A DNA stretch of 64,000 nt from NCBI RefSeq assembly GCF_030052815.1, contig NC_079496.1:76683652-76747651 (forward strand), in the 5' to 3' direction. The notes under the pieces are model-generated. The model did no database searches. It saw only the letters and a list, made by a program, of their open reading frames with translations, and had not been told where the DNA came from. This DNA comes from Hevea brasiliensis (Eukaryota > Streptophyta > Magnoliopsida > Malpighiales > Euphorbiaceae). This document shows positions 51,329 through 61,189 of this stretch, one piece after another; position 1 is the stretch's first letter; every line of letters starts with the position of its first letter. The translations under genes were made by a program, and so were the position numbers.

Positions 51329-51341
51329 AGAAGGGAAGAGT
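51329..51341 (+). other. G1 polypurine tract
   Basis: AGAAGGGAAGAGT lies immediately before the 3' LTR and overlaps the end of pol. Confidence 0.88.
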
Positions 51342-54300
51342 TGTAACACCCTCCCTGTAGCAACTCCGTACATTCCCATTGTTCGGTGACGATGTCTGAC
51401 CGACAGCTAGAACGTTCAGAAAAATATTTAGACTAAAGTGAGGAACCATAATTAACTCAAATATTAATAAGAAAAATTTAGGAAAAATTTTAGAAATAAA
51501 ATACAACCAAGTTAAATGAGCCGGTGCCCTAGCGATGGGTAATCTAGTGGGAAGTTGCGGTTCTTGCAACTAAGAGCCCTAGACCAGGGGAAAAGTTCAT
51601 AAAATAATTTTTGGGACTCCAGAGAAGGGTCATTGAGGTTCCTATGGCATTAGAATGCTAAGAAAATATTTAGAAAAATTTTTCAATCGGTACAGACAAT
51701 TTTGACTCGTTAAGCCAAACGGAGGGCATTTTGGTCATTTCGCCTTCAGAGGCGATTTTTGGCCGACTTGTTCAGTTAAGTAAATAATTATTATGATCTA
51801 AAATATGAATAAATATTGCTAAAAATTGAATTGAAAATGAGTAGAAAAGAAAAGAAAAAAAAATGAAAGAAAAGTGGAATTATGACATCACGTGATGTCA
51901 TTAGTTAGGTCTCCACCAATCACAACTCACCAAGCCAATTAAAAAGAGTTAAATGAGGCAAAATTGGAAAGAAAAATCTGTCTTCTTCTTCTTCTTCCCA
52001 AAAACCAGCCGGAACTCCTCTCATCCATTTAAAAAATTTCTTTCATTTTTCTCTCCCAAAACCTTGATTTCTCTCCACCAAACCCTAAAATGCCTTCATT
52101 AGAATTTATCTACACCACTTGGGAAGGTGTTTGGCAGCCAAGAAAACAAAATAAAGTGAAGAATTAACAAGAGAAAATTCTGCCCTACTAAGGTTAGTGC
52201 CATATTCTTTGCTTTTACATCTTTCTAATCATGAATTTGAGCTAAGTTAAGTTGAAAATTTGATAAAAATTGAATTAATGAAGCATGGTTATATTCCATG
52301 AAATTTTGGCAGCCTTGACATGAGTTAGAGTTAGGAGAATTCTTTGGTTTAAAGTGACATATTAGCTGCCCCTCTTATAAATTATATGATTAGTATAGCA
52401 AATTAGGAGTAAGATGCATGAATTGGAGGCTTGGTCAATTAGGGTTAGGGTTTTGAAATTTAATTTTGGTGGTGGATGAAAATGGACATAAACTAAAGTT
52501 TTAATGGTCAATTACTGACCATTTGGCTATTGGTAAACAAGAAATGAAGTGTGTTTAGTGATAGGATTTAGGTTTAGTGTGGCTGCCCTAGGTGACCTGC
52601 AGAATTAGACATGAGTCCAGCAGGTTTGGGCAGCCATAACTTAAATTATAGAGGTTCAATTGGTGTTTGGCCAATTGGACATGAAACTACACACATAATG
52701 GCACAACTTTGGTGAAGAAACCATGCCCATAAGACCAAACCAAGTGGACCAAAAACTTGCCCCAATCCGGGTGTCCTACAACCTGTTTCTGCAGAATGAC
52801 CAAATGAACAGTGATTGTTCATTTGGCCATAACTCAGTGTAGAATGGCCCAATTGACCTTAAATTTTACCAGCAACAAGCTAAGATATATACCAACAACT
52901 TTTATGAAGAAATCCACCCCAAATTATGACCAGAACCTATCCAACAAGAGAGTTGCAGTTACTGTTCACTGCACTGTAGATATGGTCAATCCAGAAAAAT
53001 TCCAATCCGTCCAGTTGTGGTTTTTGGACCATATCTTGAGCTACAAAACTCCAAATGGAGTGATTCAAAAAAAGAAATTCAACTAGACAAAATAAGGAAC
53101 AACTTTCATGTTTATGATTTTCCCAAATTCCCACTGCAACAGTAACTAATGGAACAGTAAAGATAGGGTATAAAAACTGAAAATTCTGCTCCATTAATTT
53201 TAAGCTTAGAAATGGTATTGGTAACCAATACCAACAAATTTTGAATGCAAAATGTGGTATGTTGAGAGTGTTAAAACCAATGTACCTATTTTCTATGCAA
53301 AAGTCAACATTTTTGTTGACTAATGAAGGGAATAGTAACACTAAAACTTGAAATTCAAAAATTGAAAAATTCAAAAGTGTCAAATGCCCTAGTATACCTA
53401 ACAAGATTAGTTTGGATTGTTTGGCATGCCAATAGGGTTCAGTTAGCAGTACTGCACATGGCATTATGCCATTCTGTGATTTCATGGCTTTTAGCCATTC
53501 TGACATTATGTTGATACTTGGCCTTGTGCCTAATGTTATTACAGCTTATTAGCTGTTCTGTTGCACACCGGGAGACACATATGTGACCGATGGTGTGATG
53601 ACCCGAGGTACTTGATACCTAGTGCCAGTTTACCCGTTTATCCAGTCCAATCGTCTAGTATAGGTTACTTGGGCAACCAAAAATGAAAGTGGATAAATTT
53701 AATGAAATAATGAATATAACAAGTACAAAATAAGTAAGACTACAAATACTCATCGAAAATTTATTTGCAATAAAACATCGATACATTCACTGCATATTTA
53801 TTTTCTGTTATTTCTTTTTATTTTATTATTGGCACCACTAAGCATTATTGCTTAGCGCGTTGCTTTTGCCATGCGTAGGTTCTGGAGATACTGACCGAGA
53901 GCCCAGTAGACCACAGACTGGGTGAGACCTCTTGCAGCTCTGCATAGTGTCCGTGTCACCTCACCGTCATCAGTGCATTGGTAGGACACTAGGTTTTATT
54001 TTGATATTTTGTAATTAACTTTTATTTTCTCATATGTAATTGAAACTTATGTAATGTATTTTGGTATTAATGTAAATAGTAGAAATTGTGTTTATGAATG
54101 AAAAAGTGAACATTTATTTATGACTTTTACATGATTATCATATGAGATGAATGATTGAGAAATGGAAATATTGTTGAAAAACATCTTGAGATTTTGTTGA
54201 TGAAATGGAGTTTGGGATTGATTGAAAATATTGGAAGTGTTTTTCACAAGTTTCAAAGAACTGTTTTCTCCATTTTTAGCCGGTACTCTGCCGGATTTTC

Positions 54301-54498
54301 TATAAAATTTTCGGAACCTCAAATAAATTATAATTTCAATAAATGACTTAAATGAATTATATTTCACAAGTTATATTCAAAACTATGATAAAAATTAATT
54401 AAGGAAGAATAAAAATGATTAAGATAAAATTGAGTGTTCCGGTACACCATGTGACATATCTTACTCGGATATACTGTAGACGGGTAAGGGGTGTCACA
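51342..54498 (+). repeat. G1 3' LTR
   Basis: 3157 bp, and a few percent different from the 5' LTR by eye. The differences include two dense patches, at about 51376-51412 and 53880-53930. The stem-loop module is at 53831-53880 and the palindrome cluster at about 53444-53583. Confidence 0.96.
53831..53880 (+). other. LTR double stem-loop module (G1 3' LTR)
   Basis: Identical to the 5' LTR copy except ATGCG for ACGCG, which weakens stem 2 to a G-U pair. Confidence 0.6.
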
Positions 54499-56825
54499 AA
54501 ACTGGCAATGGGTACTAAGTACCTCGAACCATCACACCATCGGTCACATTGTGTCTCCCAGTGTGCAACAGAACAACTAATAAGCTGTAATAATTATCAG
54601 GGATAAAACCCAAGTAGAACAACTCAATCAACATAGCCAAAGGCTATAATGTCACAGAATGGCACGTGAGGCCATAAAACACAGAATGCCATGAAGCCAT
54701 ATACAGTACTACTAACAGAACCCTATTGGCATGCCAACCTATCCAAACCAATCTTGCTAGGTGTACTAGGGCATGTTACACTCTTAAATTATACAATTCT
54801 TGAAATTCAAGTTTAGGTGTTACTATTCAATTCATTAGTTAACAAAAATGTTGACTTTTACATGGACAATAGGTACATTGGTTTTAATACTCGCAACATA
54901 CCACATTTTGCATTCTAAAATTGTTGGTATTGGTTGCCAATACCATTTCTAAGCTTAATGTTAATTGTTCAAAATTTTCAGATTTCAAGCTTTGTGCTTA
55001 CTGTTTCATTAGTAATTTTTGCTGTGAGAATTTGGCAAAGTGGTCATCATGAAAGTTGTTCCTTATTTTGTCTAGTTACATTTTGTTTTTTGAATCACTC
55101 CATTTGGAGTTTTGTAGCTCAAGTTATGGCCCAAAAACCACAACTGGCTAGATAATAAATTTTCCAGATTTTCTGGACTGACCGAATCTATAGTATTTTG
55201 AGTAGTGACTGCAGGTTACTTTTTGAATATGTTATGGTCATAATTTGGGTTATGTTTCTTCATGAAATTTGTAGGTCCATATCTCAGCTTGTTTTTGGTA
55301 AAATTTCAGGTCAATTGGACCTTTCTAAACTGAGTTATGACTAAATGACTAAACACTGTTCATTTGGTCATTTTACCCAGGCAGATTGCAGGTCACCCAG
55401 ATTAGGGCAATCTTTAGGTTAACTTGTTTTGGTTTTCTGGGCATGGTTTCTCAATCAAAGTTGTGCCATTATGTGTCTAGTCTCATGTCCAATTAGCCTT
55501 GCACCAATTGAACCTCTACAACTCCAGTTATTGCTGCTCAAACCTACTAGACTCATGCCCAGTCCTGCAGGTCACCAAGGACAGGCAAACTAACCTCAAT
55601 TCCCACTACACAAACCACTTCATTTCTTGTTTACACATAACCAAATGGTCACTATTTGACTATTAAAAGTTACTTTCACCATTACATGCTCAAAGTCTCC
55701 ATTTCATACCCAAACCCTAACCCTAACATCTCAAATCATGCATTTAACTTGCATTTCACCATTTCACTTAAGAGACTAATGTTAAGGCAGCCATACTACC
55801 ATTTCTAGTTCCTTGAAATCCTCAAAACCTTACCACATCCAAGGTTGCCAAAAATGTGGGATGGCCATGCACATGTTATTTATTAAATTTCTTTGTAAAT
55901 TTAAAGTCAATCATACTCCTCCAACATAATTTGAAAGAGAAAAACAAGTTAAGTCACTAACCTCTAATGGAGCTAATCCATAGCTTGCAAGAACTCTTCC
56001 TTTTGATTTCTTTTTGCTCCCAAAAGCTTTACTATGAGGAAAGAACAAGTTTTTGTGTTGGGAACTTAGGCTTTTATTGGGTAAAAACTAAGAAAATCAA
56101 GCTTGGTAAAGCTTGACTATGGAGGAGTGAGGGAGAGGCTTGAGGGACGTTTTGAAGAAGATGAGGATGGCTGCTATTTTTTCTAGAATTATGCCTCCTT
56201 TTCTCTATTTTAATTATTTTAATTATGTTTCTTTATTTGGATCGGCCATGCATTTTAATTACCTCATGCTTACATAAGCATGAAGTAATAAATCCCATTT
56301 TCTTTTCATTTTCTTTTCTTTTCTTGTCTACTTAATTTCAATTAAATTTTTAACAATATATTTATTCATATTTTATGTCATATAATTTATTTACGTAAAT
56401 GGACAAGTTGGTAAAAAATCATCTCTGAAGACGAAATGACTAAAATGCTCTCTGTTTGGCTTAACGAGCCAAAATTGTGTGTACCTATTGAAAAATTTTT
56501 CTAAGCATTTTATTGGCATTCTAATGCCATAAGAACCTCAATGACCCTTCTCTGGAGTCCCAAAAATTATTTTATAAATTTTCCCCGGGTCTAGGGTTAC
56601 TAACGGCCTTCACCGTCACTTTCCTTTCAGGTTACTCATCCCTTGGGTTTCGGCTCGTTTAACCTTAGTGTATTTCATTCCTATAAATTTTCCTTGATTT
56701 TTATGAGCATTATTTGGTTTATTTATAACTCCTCACTCTAGTCTATTTATAATTTCAAACATTATAGCTGCCATTGGTCATCGGAAAAGTAGACTGTATG
56801 GACTAGCTAAAGTGAGGAAGTTATA
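54499..56825 (-). repeat. G2 3' LTR, piece 3
   Basis: It continues from the second AAACT copy to the PPT boundary. On the minus strand it corresponds to the first 2.3 kb of the G1 LTRs and so forms a large inverted repeat with 51342-53660. Confidence 0.93.
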
Positions 56826-56838
56826 ACTCTTCCCCTCT
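56826..56838 (-). other. G2 polypurine tract
   Basis: On the minus strand it reads TAGAGGGGAAGAGT, next to the 3' LTR. Confidence 0.8.
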
Positions 56839-56848
56839 AATAAAAATT

Positions 56849-59800
56849 TCATCCTTGAAATTTACCTGATGCAAACAATTGAGGGAACTGTTGCTTCATC
56901 ATCTCTTCACTTTCCCAAGTTGCCTCTTCGGTGTTGTGGTGCCTCCAAAGCACTTTCACCAGTGGAATTTGTTTATTTCTCAGTTCCTTCACTTCTTGAG
57001 CTAGGATTCGTATAGGCTCTTCTATATATGTCAAGTCCAGTTGGATTTCAATCTCTTCCGTGGAGATGACAAGTGAAGGGTCTGAGCGATATCTTCTTAG
57101 CATAGAAATATGGAATACATTATGGATTTTATCTAGTTCTAGTAGTAAAGCTAGCCGATAGGCCACTGGTCCCACACGTTCAATGACTTCATATGGGCCA
57201 ATGAACCTAGGGCTTAACTTACCCTTTCTTCCAAACCGTAGTACTTTCTTCCACGGTGAGACTTTGAGAAACATTTTGTCACCAATTGCATACTCTATCT
57301 CTTTTCTCTTAAGTCGGCATAAGATTTTTGTCTACCTGAGGCAACCTTCAAGTTAGCTTTAATTACCTTCACTTTCTCCTTAGTCTGTTTCACCAGGTCT
57401 GGTCCTACTAGCTTATCTTCGCCCAATTCAGTCCAACATACTGGGGTTCTACACTTCCTCCCATACAGTGCTTCATATGGGGCTATTTGAATACTAGCTT
57501 GGTAGCTATTATTATATGCAAATTCTGCCAGTGGGAGATATCTATCCCAACTCCCCTCAAACTCAATGACACAACTCCTCAGCATATCCTCCAGGATCTA
57601 TCACATAATTCACATTGTTACTGTCATTTCAATTTATTAATTGTGAAAATTCAATTAGTTTTTAGGTTTACCTGGATTACTCGTTCTGACTGTCCATCCG
57701 TCTGAGGATGAAAAGCCGTGCTAAAGCAGAGTTGTGTGCCCAAGGATTCTTGCAACTTTTTCCATAATCTAAATGTAAACCTTGGGTCTCGATCAGATAT
57801 GATGGAAAGTGGGATTCCATGCAGTCTAACTATCTCACTGATATACAACTCTGCTAGCTTCTCCAATAAGTAGTCAGTCCTAATTGACAGAAAATGTGCT
57901 GACTTCATCAATCTATCCACTATCACCCATACTGCATCATGCTTCTTCTGAGTGAGAGGTAGACCACTAACAAAATCCATAGTGACCCGATCCCACTTCC
58001 ATTCAGGTATGCTTATAGGCTGTAGCAATCCTGATGGAACTTGATGCTCTGCTTTAACTTGCTGACATGTCAAAAACTTAGTCACATAGTCAGCTATATC
58101 CCTCTTCATACCAGGCTACCAATAATGAGGCTTCAAATCATTTTACATTTTTGTGCTTCCCGACTGCATAGCATAAACACTAGTGTGTGCTTGCTTCAGG
58201 ATACTAGTCTTCAGTTCCCCATTATCTGGTACACACACTCTTCCTCTGTAGTATAGACACCCATCTGCTTTCACCTCATAATCAATTTCCTTTCCCTCTG
58301 GAATTTTACCCAAAAGAGCCGTTAATTTTTCATTTGCCTTTTGCCCATCTTGTATCTGTTGTAGTAGATATGGCCTCACTTGTAACTCAGCCAAAATAGC
58401 TCCATCTTGAGCTAAGGACAGACGGGCATTTAGTGATCTTAAAGCTGTGATGGACTTCCTACTCAAAGCATCAGCCACTACATTTGCCTTCCTAGGATCA
58501 TAATCTATCACACAATCATAGTCCTTTAGAAACTTAATCCATCACCTCTGTCTAAGGTTGAGCTCCTTTTGGGTTGGCAAATATTTTAAACTCTTGTGGT
58601 CTGTATAGATGTAGAATTTTTCACCATATAAATAATGCCTTCATATCTTCAGTGCGAAGATAATTGCTGCTAACTCCAAGTCATGAGTAGTGTAGTTCTG
58701 TTCATGTGGCCTTAACTGCCTGGAAGCATAGGCGACCACTTTCCCCTCTTGCATCAATACACACCCTAACCCATTATGCGAGGCATCACTGTAGACCACA
58801 AAGTCTTTTCCCGACACTGGCTGTGTTAACACTGGTGCTTCTGTCAACATAGCCTTCAGCCTCTCAAAACTGGCTTGGCACTTATAGTTCCAGCCAAATT
58901 TCACATTCTTGTGCAATAACTTGGTCATTGGAGTAGCTATAAGAGAGAACTCCTTCACAAATCTTCTGTAATACCCAGCTAGCCCTAAGAAACTTCTGAC
59001 CTCAGTTGTATTTCTGGGAGGCTTCCATTCCATCACTGCTTCTATCTTTTTGGGATCCACTCTAATCCCCTCTGCTGATACTATGTGTCCAAGGAAAGAG
59101 ATTTCACTCATCCAGAAGTCACACTTGGACAGCTTAGCATACAGCTTCTTTTCTCGTAGGGTTTGCAGAATAATCCTCAAATGTTCATCATGTTCTTCCC
59201 TTGTCTTGGAATACACCAGAATATCATCAATAAAGACCACTACAAACCGATCTAAATATGGATGAAAGATATGGTTCATAAGGTCTATAAATGCTGCTGG
59301 TGCATTTGTTAACCCAAACGGCATCACTAGAAATTCATAATGCCTATACCGGGTTCTGAATGCATTTTTTGACACATATACATCCTTTACCCTCAGCTGA
59401 TGATACCTTGATCTGAGATCAATTTTTGAAAATACACCGGCTCCCCTTAACTGATCAAATAGATCGTCAATTCTGGGCAACGGATATTTATTCTTCACAG
59501 TTACTTTGTTCAATTGCCAGTAATCAATACACAATCTCAAAGTTCCATCCTTTTTCTTTACAAATAGCACCAGAGCTCCCCATGGTGATACACTAGGGCA
59601 TATGAACCCCTTATCAAGCAACTCTTGTAACTGAATTTTCAGCTCTCTCAATTCAGTGGGTGCCATCCTATAAGGAGCAATAGAAATTGGTGTTGTACCC
59701 AGCATTACCTCAATAGCAAACTCGACTTCCCTTTCTGGTGGTAAACTAGGCAATTCTTTAGGAAACACATATGGGAAGTCTCTTACTGTGGGTATATCAC

Positions 59801-60308
59801 ATAGGTTCGGCTTAGCCTGCTTAGTATCAACCACGTGTGCTAGGTAAGCTTCACAGCCTTTTCTCATCAATCTTCTTGCAACTGTGGCTGAGATAACATT
59901 GGACAGGAAATCTGTCCTTTTACCCACAATAGTCATCTCATTACCTTCAGAAGTTTTCAAAGAAATCCTCTTCAATTTGCAATCAACTATTGCCTGATGA
60001 TGTGACAACCAGTCCATTCCCAAAATCATGTCAAACTTGTGGAAGGGCAATTCAATTAGGTCTGCCGAGAATTCATACCCTTGAATCCTCAGCAGGCAAC
60101 CTTTATACACCTTATTCACTACCACACTGTGGCTTAGTGGATTTGTGACCAGAATGTCTTGATCACTCTCCTCTACTGAAACTCCCCTCTCTGCGGGTAG
60201 TTTGATGCAGATGTATGAATGAGTGGATCCTGGATCTACCAATGCATGCACAGATGTGTTGTAGAGGGAGAACGTACCCCTGATGACGTCCGGGGCATCT
60301 TGCTCCTC
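56849..60308 (-). pseudogene. pol: G2 pol: protease, RT, RNase H, integrase, chromodomain (many stops)
   Basis: 60308-58641 is open through protease ([11 protein letters not shown]), the linker and a full RT including [15 protein letters not shown], the part missing from G1, and FIDDILVYS, with RNase H YSDAS and LELAA. Then come TGG-to-TGA at about 58640, CGA-to-TGA near 58544, and two more stops between 58142 and 58110 (after STKM and before PGMKRD). RNase H keeps ADALS. The integrase zinc finger has Gln in place of its second His (AMQSGSTKM). The catalytic triad is DFVSG, SDRDPRF and SERVIQ. The intron-like insert is at 57598-57671. A one-base loss near 57290 shifts the frame before GPYEVIERV and the chromodomain (VKVLWR to EATWESEE). 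It is non-functional, but a better reference than G1 for the RT N-terminus. Confidence 0.92.
57598..57671 (-). other. 74-bp intron-like insert in G2 integrase
   Basis: On the minus strand: ATCCAG|GTAAAC ... GTGATAG|ATCCTG. It has the same length, phase and position as in G1, with GT...AG ends. After removal the protein runs from SERVIQ to ILEDML. Retention gives VNLKTN and a stop. About a third of its bases differ from G1, against much closer flanking exons. Confidence 0.75.
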
Positions 60309-61189
60309 CTAAGCACTAATGGCATAGGCTCTGGTAGGTATTCTGTCCTCTGGCCTCTCGGTGACTCGGATCACGAGCCTCGATGATGGACCACCGCTTG
60401 ATTTACCGGGCTTCCTACCCCTTTGTGGTGCAGGAGCACGTCTGTAAGCTTGTGTTGGAGCAGCTGTAGTAGTCCTCTTCGGACAATTTTTGATCTTATG
60501 TTCTGTAGATCCACACCGTAAGCATGCACCAGTCACTCGCCAACAGTCCCCCTTATGCCACTTCTGGCAGTATGGATAGGCAGAATATGCTGGGGCTGGT
60601 CCCCTAAACACCGTCCCTGGAGAGCTGCCCACTAATGGTGTGGACTGGCCTCTCCTAGGTGTGAACTGTGGTCTGAGCCCCTGGGACTGACCCTGACCTT
60701 GTGGTTGTCCTGAACCCTGAGCAGGAGGACCCTTACTCTTCTTACTGGGAGCAAAAAATGAACTAGACTGACCCGGACCCCTCTTCTGCTGTCTTTCCCT
60801 TCTAGTTTGCTCATTTATTCGGACCCTTTCTACTTTTGATATAGCATCTACTAATTTGGAAAAATATGTGATCTCCAATGCTGTTATAATGACTTTGATA
60901 TTCTCATTGAGACCTTCTTCGAACCTTCTGCATCTTTCTGCCTCTATAGGGACTATCTCCCTCCCATACCGACTCAGTCTGATGAATTCTCGCTCATACT
61001 CTACCACTGATAGTTGTCTCTGTCTCAGACTGATAAATTCTCTTCTTCTCTCTTCTAAATACACCTTACTGACATACTTCTTCCTGAACTCTTTTGGGAA
61101 GTAATCCCAGCTAATCTGATCTGGTTGCACCTCATTGGTTACTGTGTCCCACCACTGGTATGCATCATCTTGAAGTAGGGACACAACAC
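60309..61189 (-). pseudogene. gag: G2 gag, N-terminus removed by the copia-like insertion
   Basis: It is open from the insertion at 61190 to TAG 60311-60309 (AYAISA, stop). It contains SLLQDDAYQWWDTV, LEERRREFISLRQ, EYEREFIRLSRYG, the basic Gln/Gly-rich region, an altered first zinc motif (YPYCQKWHKGDC, first Cys to Tyr) and the intact knuckle CLRCGSTEHKIKNC. The missing start should lie beyond the copia-like element. The TAG is at the same place relative to protease as in G1 and is followed by the same downstream sequence. Confidence 0.9.

Larger units (their letters stand above)
47961..51330 (+). pseudogene. pol: G1 pol: protease, RT, RNase H, integrase, chromodomain (disabled)
   Basis: Protease ([11 protein letters not shown], 48027-48060) is in the gag frame. 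A two-base loss near 48460 shifts the frame, and a deletion of about 100 bp at about 48614 removes the start of the RT up to KKDG and shifts it again. From there to 50494 the frame is open: RT with FIDDILVYS, RNase H with YSDAS, LELAA and YTDHKS, and integrase with CLTCQQ, DFVSG, SDRDPRF and SERVIQ. A 74-bp intron-like insert follows, then 50569-51330 with the rest of integrase, a GPYEIIERV (GPY/F) motif and a chromodomain (VKVLWR to EATWESEE), ending GKFRGRNLN. Two functional residues are altered: RNase H ADALS is ANALS (49694), and the second His of the integrase zinc finger is Asn (50000). Confidence 0.93.
43446..54498 (+). mobile_element. G1: structurally complete chromodomain Ty3/gypsy element
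   Basis: 11,053 bp, with perfect AAACT duplications at 43441-43445 and 54499-54503. The order is 5' LTR (43446-46594), PBS (46600), gag (46722-47960), pol (47961-51330), PPT (51329-51341) and 3' LTR (51342-54498). Pol order PR-RT-RH-IN with a C-terminal chromodomain places it in the chromoviruses, and the LTR length suggests the Tekay group (inference). It sits head-on inside the LTR of its own relative G2. It is inactive: there is a nonsense codon in gag, a frameshift and a roughly 100-bp deletion before the RT, and a changed RNase H residue. Confidence 0.97.
40513..61189 (-). mobile_element. G2: chromodomain Ty3/gypsy element, minus strand, 5' end not seen
   Basis: The 3' LTR occupies 56825-40513 in three pieces, because the copia-like solo LTR and G1 are inserted into it. 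The summed LTR length is about 3.15 kb, equal to the G1 LTRs. Internally there are the PPT (56826-56838), pol (56849-60308) and gag (60309-61189). The gag N-terminus, PBS and 5' LTR lie beyond the copia-like insertion at 61190 and outside the window. The last LTR bases at the PPT side have decayed (TATAACTTCC for TGTAACACCC). G2 is older than G1. Confidence 0.93.
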
